NCBI GenBank assembly: GCA_050696075.1
Contig: JBOGUF010000180.1
Span: forward strand, 1-64,000
Length of the DNA stretch: 64,000 nt
Direction: 5' to 3'
DNA from: JBOGUF01 sp050696075
GTDB lineage: Bacteria; Chloroflexota; Chloroflexia; Thermomicrobiales; UBA6265
Position 1 is the first letter of the stretch; each line of letters begins with the position of its first letter. The notes below the pieces were generated by a model. The model made no database searches. It had not been told where the DNA came from and saw nothing but the letters and a program-made list of their open reading frames with translations. Below, piece by piece: positions 1-9,416 of this stretch. The position numbers and the translations under genes were made by a program.

Positions 1-82
1 GATATCCGCCGCGCCCCGTCGCGTGAACGGCGTCGTCCTGGGGTACACTCGAAGCGGCAATCGCCGACGTGAGGAGGACGCC

Positions 83-631
83 ATGCTCACCCGCCAGACA
101 AACTACGAAAAGCTGGCCGCCGTCGACATGGAGAACCGTTGGGAAATCCATGAGGGCGTACCGCGGGAAAAACCGTCGATGAGCTATCGACACAGTTTTG
201 CCATCGTCTACCTCAGACATCAGCTGCTTAACCAGCTTGACCAAGCCGACTATCAAGTGCGGATTAACCTCGGCCACGTCAGCCGGGGCGACGTCACCTA
301 CTACATTCCCGACATCTTCATCCTGCCTACCAGCATGATCGGGCCGGATCGCGATCGCCCTGATGTACTTGAAGTCTACGGAGATCCGCTACCGCTGATC
401 GTCGAGGTTTGGTCACCCTCGACCGGCGGCTACGACCGCGACGTCAAGATTCCAGAGTACATGCGACGCGGCGACCTCGAAATCTGGCGCCTGCACCCCT
501 TCGATCGCACGCTCACCGCCTGGCGCCGCCAGCCGGACGGGACCTACACCGAGTCGGTTTTTCACGGTGGCACGGTCCAACCCGTGGAACTTCCCGGCGT
601 GACGATTGACCTGGACACGCTCTTTGATTGA
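83..631 (+). CDS. Uma2 family restriction-endonuclease-like protein (copy 1)
   Basis: The 182-residue protein has the Uma2 (DUF820) layout, a PD-(D/E)XK nuclease-like fold. Candidate catalytic residues are Asp77 in YIPDIF, Glu108 in LIVEVWS and Lys122 in DVKIPEY. The C-terminal signature is WRRQPDGTY followed by a hydrophobic strand. I chose the ATG at 83 because GAGGAGG sits five bases upstream; an in-frame start at 23 is possible but has no such site. It closely resembles the copy at 58982, in which WELHKG, REKP and RQPDGTY recur. Members of this family are very numerous in Chloroflexota and cyanobacteria. Their biological role is unsettled, so I assign fold only. Confidence 0.85.
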   Translation: MLTRQTNYEKLAAVDMENRWEIHEGVPREKPSMSYRHSFAIVYLRHQLLNQLDQADYQVRINLGHVSRGDVTYYIPDIFILPTSMIGPDRDRPDVLEVYGDPLPLIVEVWSPSTGGYDRDVKIPEYMRRGDLEIWRLHPFDRTLTAWRRQPDGTYTESVFHGGTVQPVELPGVTIDLDTLFD

Positions 632-753
632 TCCGGCCCGTGTTTCATGGACGGAACGTACATAGCACCAGGTCATTCAGTGATTCTGACACCGCCGGAC
701 GCTTCTCCTCAAGTCTAGCGGTCGCTCGGTTTCACGGAATCGAGTAGGAACTG

Positions 754-2173
754 ATGGCGAATGTTGGTCGCAACGCGCCCTGTCCCTGTGGCAGCCGCAA
801 GAAGTTCAAATACTGCTGCGGACGAGATGGCCGTCCAGCAAAGCTAGCTCCACCCCCGAGCATCCCCCCGGATCTGACGTTGATGGACCCTCGCGCCATG
901 GAACGGGGATTGTCCAACCTGGGCAAGCTGCTCGCGGAACGCGAATTTGCATCGGAGGAGGAGATCAACCCGTTCCTGGAGTCACTGCTCGCGGAGACGG
1001 GCGGGCAGATTCCCAAGCGCGCACCAACGACGAGTCTCGAACAGGCGCAGGATCTCATGTATGACGCCTGGGAGGCGACAGGATCGCGCCGGGCAAAGTT
1101 GGCGCGCCAAGCTCTCAAAATCTCACCCGACTGCGCCGACGCTTATGTGCTGCTCGCGGAAGAAACCGCGCGCACCCCGCAACAGGCGCTTGAGCTGTAC
1201 CAGAAGGGAGTCGAAGCCGGGCAGCGCGCTTGGTCCACGGCACCTCGAAGAGGAGGTGGGACGCTTCTGGGGCATCACCGAGACACGGCCGTACATGCGG
1301 GCGCGGGATGGGCTGGCGCAGTGCCTGATCGCGCTGGGGCAGTGGCCGAACGCGATTGCACACTATCAAGAGATGCTGCGCCTGAACCCAGGGGACAACC
1401 AGGGTGTTAGGTACAGTCTGCTGACGCTCCTCATTGCCGCCGGTGAACTGGCGCACGCTGCCGATCTGCTCGACCAATATCCAGGAGACATCAGCGCCGT
1501 CTGGGCCTACGGCCGGGCACTCCTCACCTTTGCCCAGCACGGTGATAGCGATGCGTCGCGGACCGCGCTTCGCGCCGCGCGGGCGAGCAATCCGCACGTC
1601 TTGGGATTCCTTAACGGCACAAAACGGACCCCCGCGTACCGCCCTCCGTACTTCGGTATCGGCGACGAACCGGAGGCCATCTGGTATGCGCAAGATCATC
1701 GCTACGGATGGGTAGACACCCCAGGGGCACTCGACTGGCTGAAGCGGCCGCATGCGAACGAAATGGGAACCGGCCAAAGGAGCGAGGAGGAAGGACCGGG
1801 CATCTTTCTCAACCCATATCCTGACGTCGCCTTCTCGGGGTGTCCGCGGTGCGACACACCGACCAAGGTGCGCAAAGTCTTTCTCGTCATCACGATCGGC
1901 GCGGAGATCATCCTCGTCCTGAACAAGCCATGCCGGCTCTGCGTGCCATGCGACATGCTCATCGTGCGTCAGTATGAGCTCGAGGACTTGCTGGCCGTGG
2001 CGCTCGAGCCGCGTCATCCAGACGCCATCGGGCAGGATTACGCGATCCTGGGCACGCTGGACAAGGCGGACGGCCGCCGGGTCAAAGCGGGCGATTTCGA
2101 CGCGCGTTGGGCGTTGGAACGGGTCAAAGTCGGACGCGATTTTGTGCTTGCCGAGCCGTCGGGGAGCTTCTGA
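754..2173 (+). pseudogene. SEC-C/TPR protein, frameshifted
   Basis: The reading frame starts at 754 with an SEC-C zinc motif (NAPCPCGSRKKFKYCCG, Cys10, 12, 21, 22) and continues into TPR-like helices. Near 1226-1231 the sense continues in another frame: after VEAGQRA the expected LGPRHLEEEVGRFWG and ETRPYMRARDGLA, typical of bacterial TPR proteins of this kind, lie in the +2 frame, which then stays open to 2173. One missing base in GCGCGCTTGG would restore a protein of about 470 residues. The C-terminal half has further TPR-like repeats and two CxxC pairs (GCPRCDTP and CRLCVPC). The cause may be pseudogenisation or an assembly indel; both halves are otherwise well preserved, which favours a recent event. 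Confidence 0.7.
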
Positions 2174-2268
2174 GACCAGCCGGCGCTATCCCGACATCCT
2201 CTGGAAATCACCAGCAAAGTCCAGTGAGCGCAAATCCGGCTTTGGCCGATCGGCTCGGCTTCAGGACG

Positions 2269-2982
2269 CTACGTCCGGCGGCGACGCGAGCGCAGGGGGG
2301 CCGTGTGATGAGCGACTGCATTGTGCGCGGCCTCGGTTGGGACGGGCAGAAAGCGGCCATCGCGGCACGACGACACGGCGATAGCCACGGCGGCTTCGAC
2401 CGAAAGCTTGTGTCCCGGTGAGACGAAGAGCGGCGCGTGACCGGTGCGGGTCCGCACGGCGGCTCCGATGACCTCTCCTTTGTCAATCAACGGCGACCAT
2501 GCGCCGCACTCATCCGCTGGCTCTTCGTACTCGCCGACCAGACGCGACTTGGCGCAGCCGACAGTGGGCAGATCGACCACGACGCCGAGGTGTGAGGCGA
2601 GGCCGAAGCGCCGCGGGTGGGCGTACCCCTGACCATCGAAGAGGATAACGTCAGGCACGGTCTCTAGCCGTTTCAGCGCCGCGAAGATGGCGGGCGCCTC
2701 TCGGAAACTCAACAAGCCCGGCACGTACGGGAAGGAGAGCGGGTGCTCTCCGATCGCCGTCTCGACGTGCTCCAGCGACGGGTAGGCAAACGCAACGGCC
2801 GCCGCGTAACCAATCATGCCCTCCATTTGCTTGACATAGCCATTGTCGACCCCGGCGACGACCGCGATCTCACCGATCGCCACGACGTCCGTGAGTAGCA
2901 CCCGGCCGGCCAGCTCGCCCTGTAGCCGCCGGGCCTCGCTGGGGCTGACGTCCCAGGCATGGATTCGGCTGAGGCTGATCAT
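2269..2982 (-). CDS. nfi: Endonuclease V (deoxyinosine 3'-endonuclease)
   Basis: Endonuclease V cleaves the second phosphodiester bond 3' of deoxyinosine and starts repair of deaminated adenine. The 237-residue protein shows the family landmarks in order: VAGVDNGYVK (first catalytic Asp), PGLLSFREAPA (Glu), DVILFDGQGYAHPRR (Asp and the HPRR motif), ASHLGVVVDLPTVGCAK, and SPGHKLSV with the late His. Length matches the E. coli enzyme (about 223). I chose the ATG at 2982 (MISLSRIHAWDV); an upstream in-frame start would overlap the neighbouring Uma2 gene, which ends 13 bases before. The two genes are probably co-transcribed. Confidence 0.9.
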   Translation of the reverse strand: MISLSRIHAWDVSPSEARRLQGELAGRVLLTDVVAIGEIAVVAGVDNGYVKQMEGMIGYAAAVAFAYPSLEHVETAIGEHPLSFPYVPGLLSFREAPAIFAALKRLETVPDVILFDGQGYAHPRRFGLASHLGVVVDLPTVGCAKSRLVGEYEEPADECGAWSPLIDKGEVIGAAVRTRTGHAPLFVSPGHKLSVEAAVAIAVSSCRDGRFLPVPTEAAHNAVAHHTAPLRSRRRRT

Positions 2983-2995
2983 CGTGCAGGTGCGG

Positions 2996-3544
2996 CTACT
3001 TGAAGAGGTCCGCGATGGGCACACGGAAGCCGGGGAGGGCGTCGCCCGCGTCGAGCTCCTCGCCGACCCGGTAGACGCGCGTGCGACCGTCGCCCGTGTG
3101 AACCGTCACCGTCTCCCGGTTCGGATCGGCCACGAGAACGAGCAGTGCGCCGGCCTTGAGGTAGATCTCGACCTTTTGAGCGATCCGCCGCCTCGTGTTC
3201 GAAGGAGACAAGACCTCGACGACGACGTCCGGAGCGATCTGGGCGTACTGATCCCAGACTTCCTTTGGCGGAACACGTTCGGCGCGCATAAAGGCGACAT
3301 CCGGAGCGATCACCGAGTCTGGATCACGCTCGAGGAAAAACCCACCTTCGGCAACTAGGACGCGGCCGGGAAAGGTGGTCGTTGAGTAGAGCACGAAGTG
3401 CTCGACAAATCGGCCGGCGACCAGCGCGTGGCGGAGTTTCGCGGGCGACACTTCGACCAACTCTCCTCGAATCAGCTCGAACGGTGCGTCCTCGTCCATG
3501 TCCATGAGATCGGCGGCCGTGATCAGCTTCGCCTTCGTGACCAT
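2996..3544 (-). CDS. Uma2 family restriction-endonuclease-like protein (copy 2)
   Basis: This 182-residue Uma2 protein has FELIRGELVEVSPA near the N-terminus, the Asp of VIAPDVAFM, the Glu of DVVVEVLSPSN and a Lys in RIAQKVEIYLKAGA. The last residues (LPGFRVPIADLF) are the usual C-terminal strand. Start ATG at 3544 is preceded by AGAGGA at a suitable distance. It is more distant from copy 1 than copy 4 is. It lies 13 bases upstream of endonuclease V on the same strand. No function beyond the nuclease-like fold can be assigned. Confidence 0.85.
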   Translation of the reverse strand: MVTKAKLITAADLMDMDEDAPFELIRGELVEVSPAKLRHALVAGRFVEHFVLYSTTTFPGRVLVAEGGFFLERDPDSVIAPDVAFMRAERVPPKEVWDQYAQIAPDVVVEVLSPSNTRRRIAQKVEIYLKAGALLVLVADPNRETVTVHTGDGRTRVYRVGEELDAGDALPGFRVPIADLFK

Positions 3545-3641
3545 CGAATCCGTTCCTCTCCGCGGGGCGGCATTACCCACCCAATCCTACCCCAAGCGCG
3601 CACTCCAGTGCCTGAACACTTCACGGCATGGCCCGCCGGTC

Positions 3642-3650
3642 TGCTATAGT
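3642..3650 (+). promoter_or_regulatory. Candidate extended -10 promoter for the toxin-antitoxin pair
   Basis: TGCTATAGT carries the TGn extension plus a five-of-six -10 hexamer (TATAGT) about 50 bases before the antitoxin start. I see no good -35 element at the usual distance. This is a pattern match only. Confidence 0.3.
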
Positions 3651-3700
3651 CGAGCCATGAAAGTTGAGCATGTTCCAGCGGCGACGAGGGTGGTAGGCGC

Positions 3701-3922
3701 ATGGCGGCTCTAGAGTTCTGGGCACGCATCAATCCGGATGGCACGTTGCCGGTTCCCGCTGAGGTGGCCGCGCAAATTCACGAGGAACGACCGGTCCGGG
3801 TGATCGTGCTTCTCACTGATCCGTCCAGCGAAGACGATGCGTGGGCGCGTCTGACGGTCGAACAGTTCCTGAACGGTTATGCCGAGGGCGACGCCGTCTA
3901 TGACGCTGTATCTGCCGGGTGA
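3701..3922 (+). CDS. Small antitoxin-like protein upstream of a MazF/PemK toxin
   Basis: The 73-residue protein begins MAALEFWARINPDGTLPVPAEVAAQI, a short beta-rich stretch like an antitoxin DNA-binding or prevent-host-death strand, followed by an acidic helix (DPSSEDDAWARLTVEQFL) that could wrap the toxin. Its last 23 bases overlap the start of the PemK-type gene, the usual antitoxin-first arrangement. The antitoxin family is not clear from sequence; the call rests on size, order and overlap. Confidence 0.6.
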   Translation: MAALEFWARINPDGTLPVPAEVAAQIHEERPVRVIVLLTDPSSEDDAWARLTVEQFLNGYAEGDAVYDAVSAG

Positions 3923-4229
3923 CCTGGTGCTCGTCGCGTTCCCCTACGCCGGAGATCAGCGGATCAAGCATCGCCCAGCCCTGGTCATCCTCGATACCGG
4001 CAATGCCGACGTCGTTGTCGCCAGGGTAACGACCCGGATCCACGAATCTCCCCACGACGTCACGATCTTGGAATGGGAGGCGGCGGGGTCATTGGCCTCC
4101 TCGGTCGTGCGTCTTCATAAGGTGGCAACGATCGAGAAGTCGCTTATCCGTCGCCGACTCGGGACGGTGCGGCCGGCAGACCGACGACACATTCATGCGG
4201 TTGTGCGCCAGTCGTACGGTGGATGGTGA
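3900..4229 (+). CDS. Type II toxin, MazF/PemK family endoribonuclease
   Basis: The 109-residue protein opens with [29 protein letters not shown], the MazF/PemK/Kid signature (GDxVLVxFPF plus KxRPALVL). A conserved [13 protein letters not shown] region follows, and a hydrophobic segment, [19 protein letters not shown], close to the family's S-x-V-R-x-D-K-x-x-T pattern. Toxins of this family cut mRNA at short motifs and are neutralised by the upstream partner. I start at the internal ATG ([10 protein letters not shown]) because the extra N-terminal residues are not part of the family and this gives the typical overlap with the antitoxin. Confidence 0.85.
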   Translation: MTLYLPGDLVLVAFPYAGDQRIKHRPALVILDTGNADVVVARVTTRIHESPHDVTILEWEAAGSLASSVVRLHKVATIEKSLIRRRLGTVRPADRRHIHAVVRQSYGGW

Positions 4230-4248
4230 AGATGAGAGGGTACTATAC

Positions 4249-5826
4249 GTGACCTCTTCTTCTCGCCGGCACAGCCCATCACTCCCCACCGCGAAGGCCG
4301 AACGTCTGGCCGTGCGCAAGGCCGAGGTCGCCGCCCAGCACCGAGCGGCGGCAGAAAAGCAGGCCAAGCGCGGCAAGCGCGGCGCGCGGGAACGCGTGCT
4401 GGCGCTGCTCGACGAAGGGTCGTTCCAGGAGCTCGACGCCTTTGTGCAGCACCGGGCGACACAGTTCGGCATGGGCCGGAGCAAGCCGTTCGGCGACGGC
4501 GTCGTCACCGGGTTCGGGGAGATCGACGGGCGCAAGGTCGCGGTCTTCTCGCAGGACTTCACCGTCTTCGGCGGTTCGCTCGGCGAGGCGTTTGCGGAGA
4601 AAGTCGTTAAGTTGATGGATCTGGCCGAGCACTACGGTGTTCCGGTCATTGGCATCAACGACTCGGCCGGCGCCCGCATCCAAGAAGGGGTCGAGGGACT
4701 CGCCGGATACGGCGACGTCTTCTACCGTAACGTCCGCGCCTCTGGTGTCATTCCGCAAATCTCGATCATCGCCGGGCCGTGCGCCGGCGGGGCCGTCTAC
4801 TCACCGGCGATGACAGACTTCGTCTTCATGGTCGCCGGCACGAGCCAAATGTTCATCACCGGCCCGGACGTAATCAAGACGGTCACTGGCGAAGAGGTGA
4901 CGCACGAGGAACTCGGCGGGGCCGACACCCACAATCGCATCAGCGGCGTCGCCCACTTCGAGGCAACCGACGAGGAGGACCTTGTCGCACAGGTGCGGAC
5001 GCTCCTCTCCTTCATCCCGTCCAACAACCTCGACGACCCACCCCGCTTCGACCCAACCGACGATCCCGACCGCGAAGACCCCGCCCTCGATACGCTCGTG
5101 CCTGAGCAGAGTGCAAAGCCGTACGATATGCACGACGTGCTCGCCGCGATCCTCGACGACGGCGACTTCTTCGAGGTGCAAGCCCAGCACGCGGGGAACA
5201 TCCTCTGCGGCTTCGGCCGGCTCGACGGGCAGAGCATTGGCATCGTCGCCAACCAGCCAAAGGTTCTTGCCGGCACGCTCGACATCGACGCCAGCGTCAA
5301 GGCCGCGCGCTTCGTCCGCTTTTGCGACGCCTTCAACATCACGCTCGTGACCTTCGTCGATGTTCCCGGCTTCCTGCCGGGTGCCGAACAGGAGTACCGG
5401 GGGATCATCCGGCACGGCTCGAAGCTGCTCTATGCCTACGCCGAGGCGACGGTGCCGAAAGTGACCGTGATCACGCGCAAGGCGTACGGCGGGGCGTACG
5501 TGGTGATGTGCTCGAAGCACATCGGCGCCGACTTCAACGTCGCCTGGCCGACCGGGGAGATCGCGGTCATGGGACCGGAGGCGGCGGTCGGTCTCATCTT
5601 CCGCCGGGACCTCGCCCACGCTGACGATCCTACCGCCCGCCGCGAGGAGTTGGTGCGCGAGTATGAAGATCTCTTCGCCAGCCCATACCAGGCGGCCTCC
5701 CGCGGCTACATCGACGACGTCATCGAGCCGCGCCGCACCCGGCCGTGGCTGATCAAGGCGCTGGCGCTCGCCCGGAACAAGCGCGTAAACACGCCGGCCC
5801 GCAAGCACGGGAACATACCGCTATGA
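4249..5826 (+). CDS. Acyl-CoA carboxylase, carboxyltransferase (beta) subunit
   Basis: This 525-residue protein is the carboxyltransferase of a biotin-dependent acyl-CoA carboxylase, most like propionyl-CoA carboxylase beta. It transfers carboxyl from carboxybiotin to acetyl- or propionyl-CoA. Landmarks are [44 protein letters not shown], the oxyanion region [27 protein letters not shown], and in the C-terminal half [22 protein letters not shown] and [14 protein letters not shown] prefer the GTG at 4249, about ten bases after GATGAGAGG, over an in-frame ATG at 4195 that would overlap the toxin gene. Its stop overlaps the next small gene by ATGA. No alpha (biotin carboxylase) subunit is in the window. 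Confidence 0.93.
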   Translation: MTSSSRRHSPSLPTAKAERLAVRKAEVAAQHRAAAEKQAKRGKRGARERVLALLDEGSFQELDAFVQHRATQFGMGRSKPFGDGVVTGFGEIDGRKVAVFSQDFTVFGGSLGEAFAEKVVKLMDLAEHYGVPVIGINDSAGARIQEGVEGLAGYGDVFYRNVRASGVIPQISIIAGPCAGGAVYSPAMTDFVFMVAGTSQMFITGPDVIKTVTGEEVTHEELGGADTHNRISGVAHFEATDEEDLVAQVRTLLSFIPSNNLDDPPRFDPTDDPDREDPALDTLVPEQSAKPYDMHDVLAAILDDGDFFEVQAQHAGNILCGFGRLDGQSIGIVANQPKVLAGTLDIDASVKAARFVRFCDAFNITLVTFVDVPGFLPGAEQEYRGIIRHGSKLLYAYAEATVPKVTVITRKAYGGAYVVMCSKHIGADFNVAWPTGEIAVMGPEAAVGLIFRRDLAHADDPTARREELVREYEDLFASPYQAASRGYIDDVIEPRRTRPWLIKALALARNKRVNTPARKHGNIPL

Positions 5827-6107
5827 CGGGCGGCGGGAGGCGGGAGGCGGACAACGAATCGGGCTGGAGCGATCACGACGTCATATCTATCGAGATCATC
5901 CCGGAGCCGACGGAAGGTGAGCGCGAAGCGGTCGTCGCCGCACTGACCATATGGCTTGAACACGCTCAGACGCGAATGGCCCCACGAGACCTCGTTTCGC
6001 GGTGGCACATGGCCATGCGTCGCGACGCGGTGCAGGGGATCGCACGCGGTCGGGCAATGGGCTGGGGGCAAAGGCGAAGCGGTTGGTCACGAGTGGGGAA
6101 GGGATAG
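5823..6107 (+). CDS. Small protein, acyl-CoA carboxylase epsilon-subunit-like
   Basis: The 94-residue protein starts in an ATGA overlap with the carboxyltransferase gene. Its core ([22 protein letters not shown] followed by a Trp-containing basic segment, [10 protein letters not shown]) resembles the actinobacterial AccE/PccE epsilon subunit, which has a short PTxEExAAlvAvL helix and a C-terminal W-containing tail and stabilises the alpha-beta complex. The N-terminal codons lie in a 7-base repeat array (GGCGGGA units, 5832-5852), which gives the Gly/Arg-rich start. The family match is by eye and partner-based. Confidence 0.5.
   Translation: MTGGGRREADNESGWSDHDVISIEIIPEPTEGEREAVVAALTIWLEHAQTRMAPRDLVSRWHMAMRRDAVQGIARGRAMGWGQRRSGWSRVGKG
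5832..5852. repeat. 7-base tandem array (GGCGGGA x2, GGCGGAC)
   Basis: Three consecutive heptamers lie inside the first codons of the epsilon-like gene. The same unit family, GGCGGnA, recurs at 15209. Confidence 0.6.
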
Positions 6108-6111
6108 GGAC

Positions 6112-7272
6112 GTGGCGGACGAGGCATCTTCGCCGTCAAACGGCGACGGCGACCGGCGGCGGTTGCGCGATCTGGGGATCAGGGTCGGGCGATTGGAACC
6201 TGGGCGCTGGAACGCGATCACCGACGTCGCCGGGGTATCGGTCGGGCACACGACAATCATCCGGGGCGAAGGGCCGCTCGTCGTCGGCCAGGGTCCAGTG
6301 CGAACAGGGGTGACGGTCGTCGTGCCGCGCGCGGAGAACGTCGGCGCGGAACCGGTCTTCGCCGGGTATCACGTCCTCAACGGCAACGGCGAAATGACCG
6401 GGCTGCCCTGGATCGACGAAGCAGGACTGCTGGCAACGCCGGTCGGCATTACCAACACCCACAGCGTCGGCGTCGTGCGCGACGCGCTGATCGCCTACGA
6501 CGTCGAGCGGCGCGGCGGAGACTGGCGGTTCCGTTGGAGCCTGCCGGTGGTCGCGGAAACCTGGGACGGTTTCCTCAACGATATCAATGGCATGCACGTC
6601 ACGCCGGAGCACGTCTTCGCCGCGCTCGACGACGCCGCGAGCGGTCCGGTGACAGAGGGCGCTGTTGGCGGTGGGACCGGCATGGTTTGCCACGGCTTCA
6701 AGGGCGGCATCGGCACGGCCTCCCGCGCACTGCCGGCTGAGGCGGGCGGCTGGGTGGTGGGCGCGTTGGTGCAGGCCAACCACGGCCAGCGTGCGCTGTT
6801 TCGCGTCGATGGAGTACCGGTTGGACAGATGATCGGCCCGGACGAAGTGACGTTGCCGTGGGCGTCGCCTCCGACCGGCACTGGGTCGATCATCGTCATC
6901 ATCGCCACCGACGCCCCGCTCCTCCCCAGTCAGTGCCGGCGGCTGGCACAGCGGGCGACGATTGCCCTTGCGCGCGTCGGCGGTCTGGGCGAGAACAGCA
7001 GCGGCGACATCTTCCTCGCCTTTGCCACGGGGAACCTCGGTCTCTCCTCCGAACGAGGAGACGTCGCCGCGATCAACGTGCGGATGGTGCCGCAGCCGGC
7101 CATGACCCCACTCTTCGAGGCCGTGGCCGAAGCGACCGAGGAAGCAATCCTCAACGCGCTCTGTATGGCCACGACCATGACCGGCATCAATGGGCACACC
7201 GCCCATGCGTTGCCGCTGGACCGCCTCCAAGCCATAATGGCTCGTCATCGGACAGGCCAGTGGCCCTCATGA
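6112..7272 (+). CDS. P1 family peptidase (DmpA/L-aminopeptidase-D-esterase type)
   Basis: The 386-residue protein belongs to the self-cleaving P1 peptidases. It shows the N-terminal GRWNAITDVAGVSVGHTT, the central TNTHSVGVVRDAL and AGPVTEGAVGGGTGM-like segment, and GLGENSSGDIFLAFATGN. In the last, the Ser of the G-x-S-S-G-D region is the expected nucleophile exposed by autocleavage. The GTG at 6112 follows GAAGGGA and lies five bases after the epsilon-like gene, so the three genes probably form an operon. It overlaps the convergent DUF402 gene by 28 bases at the 3' end. Substrates of such enzymes (D-amino acid or beta-peptides) cannot be read from sequence. Confidence 0.9.
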   Translation: MADEASSPSNGDGDRRRLRDLGIRVGRLEPGRWNAITDVAGVSVGHTTIIRGEGPLVVGQGPVRTGVTVVVPRAENVGAEPVFAGYHVLNGNGEMTGLPWIDEAGLLATPVGITNTHSVGVVRDALIAYDVERRGGDWRFRWSLPVVAETWDGFLNDINGMHVTPEHVFAALDDAASGPVTEGAVGGGTGMVCHGFKGGIGTASRALPAEAGGWVVGALVQANHGQRALFRVDGVPVGQMIGPDEVTLPWASPPTGTGSIIVIIATDAPLLPSQCRRLAQRATIALARVGGLGENSSGDIFLAFATGNLGLSSERGDVAAINVRMVPQPAMTPLFEAVAEATEEAILNALCMATTMTGINGHTAHALPLDRLQAIMARHRTGQWPS

Positions 7273-7790
7273 AACGGACAGGCACGCGCCGTGGCGAGCC
7301 TGACGAGGTCGTTGCAGGTGGTCTTGATGCGCTCGTGAAGCGGCGGATCACTCACAGCGATCCCCGCCTCAGCCAGCTCGTCCTCATCCCGGACGACCAC
7401 CGTCCCGTCGGGCAGCGCGACGAGGTCGACGTAGAGATCGTGCCAGGTTAGCGTGAACGGCTCGGTGGTGCGATCGAGCCGAGCCGGATAGGCCACGTTG
7501 GCGTACCAACCGCGGAGCATCCCCTCAGGACTGAACACCGAGAAGGCGTTGAACCAATCGACCGGTGAGAAGAACTCATGCATCGTGTCGCCGGGGAGCA
7601 GGAGCAGGCCATCGAGATCGTAGGCGCGGTGCGTCCAGGTGGCTATGACGGCAACCCATGGCCGCGGCACGCCGGCGTCGATCACCGTGCCCACGTAGCG
7701 CGCCGTCTCGCGCCCGTCCGGCGCCAGCTTGACCAGCGTCAGGTCCGTGTCGACTGAGAGGTCCGGCCAGGCGGTTTCGCCGCTCGACAT
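7245..7790 (-). CDS. DUF402 domain protein
   Basis: The 181-residue protein carries the DUF402 core: FFSPVDWFNAFSVFSPEG, GWYANVAYPARLD and YVDLVALPDGTVVVRDEDEL, with the conserved Asp and Glu residues that form a cation site in FomD-like members. Some DUF402 proteins hydrolyse nucleotidyl or phosphate esters, but the specific role here is unknown. The start codon overlaps the stop of the phosphohexomutase gene (TAATG), so the two are translationally coupled. Confidence 0.8.
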   Translation of the reverse strand: MSSGETAWPDLSVDTDLTLVKLAPDGRETARYVGTVIDAGVPRPWVAVIATWTHRAYDLDGLLLLPGDTMHEFFSPVDWFNAFSVFSPEGMLRGWYANVAYPARLDRTTEPFTLTWHDLYVDLVALPDGTVVVRDEDELAEAGIAVSDPPLHERIKTTCNDLVRLATARACPFHEGHWPVR

Positions 7791-9196
7791 TAATGGTTCG
7801 CACTCCGTTCTGCCGGCTTGGCGGTGGGCCGCGGCCGGATGATCGACAACACGTCCTTGGTCTTGAGGTTCAGAGTCTCGGGGTCGTCCGCCTCGACGTT
7901 AAGCCGCAGCAGCGGCTGCGTATTCGACGGACGGACATTGCACCACCACTCGGGGAAGCCGATGGTGATGCCGTCGAGGTGGTCGATCGTCGCGCCCTGG
8001 GCCTGGTAGACCACTTCGAGTTCGTCCATCACCGCCAGTTGGTCCGCGACCTCGGAGTTGATCTCGCCGGAGCGGAACCGGGTATCGAGCGGATCGAGGA
8101 CCGCCGAGAGCTTTTCGCCCCGCTCCGAGACGAGTTGGAGGACGGTCAAGATGGCGATCATGCCGGAGTCGGCGTACCAGTTGTCGCGAAAATAGAAGTG
8201 CCCCGAGTGCTCGCCGCCGAAGATCGCGTCTTCTAGGCGCATCGTCGGTTTGATCAACGAATGGCCGACCCTTGTTCGCACTGCCTTGCCGCCCATCCGC
8301 TCGATTGTTTCAGGCACGGAGCGCGAGCAGATCAGGTTGTAGCAAATGGTCGAGCCGGAGTGCTGTTGCAGCATCGCCACCGCGACCATGAGGGTCGTCA
8401 TGTCGCCGCCGACGAACTGCCCCCGCTCGTCGACGAGGAAGACGCGATCGGCGTCGCCGTCGAAGGCGGCGCCCAGGTCGCAGCCGTGCTTGCGCACCGC
8501 TTGTTGCAGGTCTTTGATATTCTCCGGCTCGATCGGGTTGGCAGGATGATTCGGAAAGGTTCCGTCGAGCTCAAAAAAGAGCGGCACGACCTCACACGGC
8601 AGTTTTTCGAAGACACGCGGCACGGTGGCGCCGGCCATGCCGTTGCCGGCGTCGATGGCGATCTTGAGGGGGCGGATCTTGGCGGGGTCGATCAGGCCCA
8701 GGACGTATTCGGCGTAGTCGTCGAGGAGGTCGCGCTCGGTCAGATCGCCCCGCCTATCTGGCAGCGCCGGGAAGTCGTTTGCCACGACCATGTCCCGGAT
8801 TTGGCTCAACCCTTCGTCGAGTGAAACAGCCCGTGCCTCCTCCCGACAGACCTTGAAGCCGTTGTACTCGGGCGGGTTGTGAGAGGCGGTGACCATGACC
8901 CCGGCCGGATAGCCGTACTTGCCAACGGCGAAATAGAGCGCGTCGGTCGAGACGAGGCCAATGTCCGCGGCGTGAGCGCCCTGATCCCGCACGCCGTCGA
9001 TCAGCGCCCCAGATAGCGACGCGCCAGACGTACGCATGTCGCGGCCGACCGCGACTTCGTCGGCCCCAAGCACGGCGACGACGCCCCGTCCAATCTTGTA
9101 GGCCACATCGGGCGTGAGCTCGTCCGGGACGACGCCACGAACGTCGTACGCCTTGAACAGCCCGGCGATGCGCATTGCGCCGGTGGCATCGGTCAT
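7790..9196 (-). CDS. Phosphomannomutase/phosphoglucomutase
   Basis: This 468-residue alpha-D-phosphohexomutase interconverts hexose 1- and 6-phosphates for nucleotide-sugar and envelope polysaccharide synthesis. It has the phosphoserine loop TASHNP (103-108, Ser105), the Mg loop DGDADR (246-251), the sugar-binding GGEHSGH and the phosphate-binding RPSNTQPLLRL near the C-terminus. The start MKAYDVRG-type region (FKAYDVRGVVPDEL) is typical of the ManB/AlgC group. It is first in a two-gene unit with the DUF402 gene and divergent from the PHP gene. Confidence 0.93.
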   Translation of the reverse strand: MTDATGAMRIAGLFKAYDVRGVVPDELTPDVAYKIGRGVVAVLGADEVAVGRDMRTSGASLSGALIDGVRDQGAHAADIGLVSTDALYFAVGKYGYPAGVMVTASHNPPEYNGFKVCREEARAVSLDEGLSQIRDMVVANDFPALPDRRGDLTERDLLDDYAEYVLGLIDPAKIRPLKIAIDAGNGMAGATVPRVFEKLPCEVVPLFFELDGTFPNHPANPIEPENIKDLQQAVRKHGCDLGAAFDGDADRVFLVDERGQFVGGDMTTLMVAVAMLQQHSGSTICYNLICSRSVPETIERMGGKAVRTRVGHSLIKPTMRLEDAIFGGEHSGHFYFRDNWYADSGMIAILTVLQLVSERGEKLSAVLDPLDTRFRSGEINSEVADQLAVMDELEVVYQAQGATIDHLDGITIGFPEWWCNVRPSNTQPLLRLNVEADDPETLNLKTKDVLSIIRPRPTAKPAERSANH

Positions 9197-9339
9197 TGGT
9201 TCGCTCCCCTTCTCCCTTGGCTACATGCCGCCAGGTCGCACGCTGCACTTTGCCGGATGGTGGCACGGCCGGCTGGTTGTCGCAAGGGTTGAGACCGCAC
9301 GCGACTTGCCACGCCGCACGATTGACCGTGCCATGCAGC

Positions 9340-9367
9340 TTGTGCGCTCGCGCGGATTAGGTATTAT
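9340..9367 (+). promoter_or_regulatory. Candidate promoter for the PHP gene
   Basis: TTGTGC (9340-9345) and TATTAT (9362-9367) are separated by 16 bases, about 50 bases before the GTG start. The -35 element is weak. Confidence 0.3.
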
Positions 9368-9416
9368 CTGACCGGCGCGTTTATGGAAAGAGACGCCCAA
9401 GGAGGAATCTCGAACC

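Noticed and set aside
4801..5808. Long open frame antisense to the carboxyltransferase gene
   Set aside because: It mirrors a well-recognised gene; GC-rich third positions keep the opposite strand open. Its translation has no family pattern.
6136..7248. Long antisense frame opposite the P1 peptidase
   Set aside because: Same mirror effect; composition is His/Arg/Asp-rich shadow sequence without motifs.
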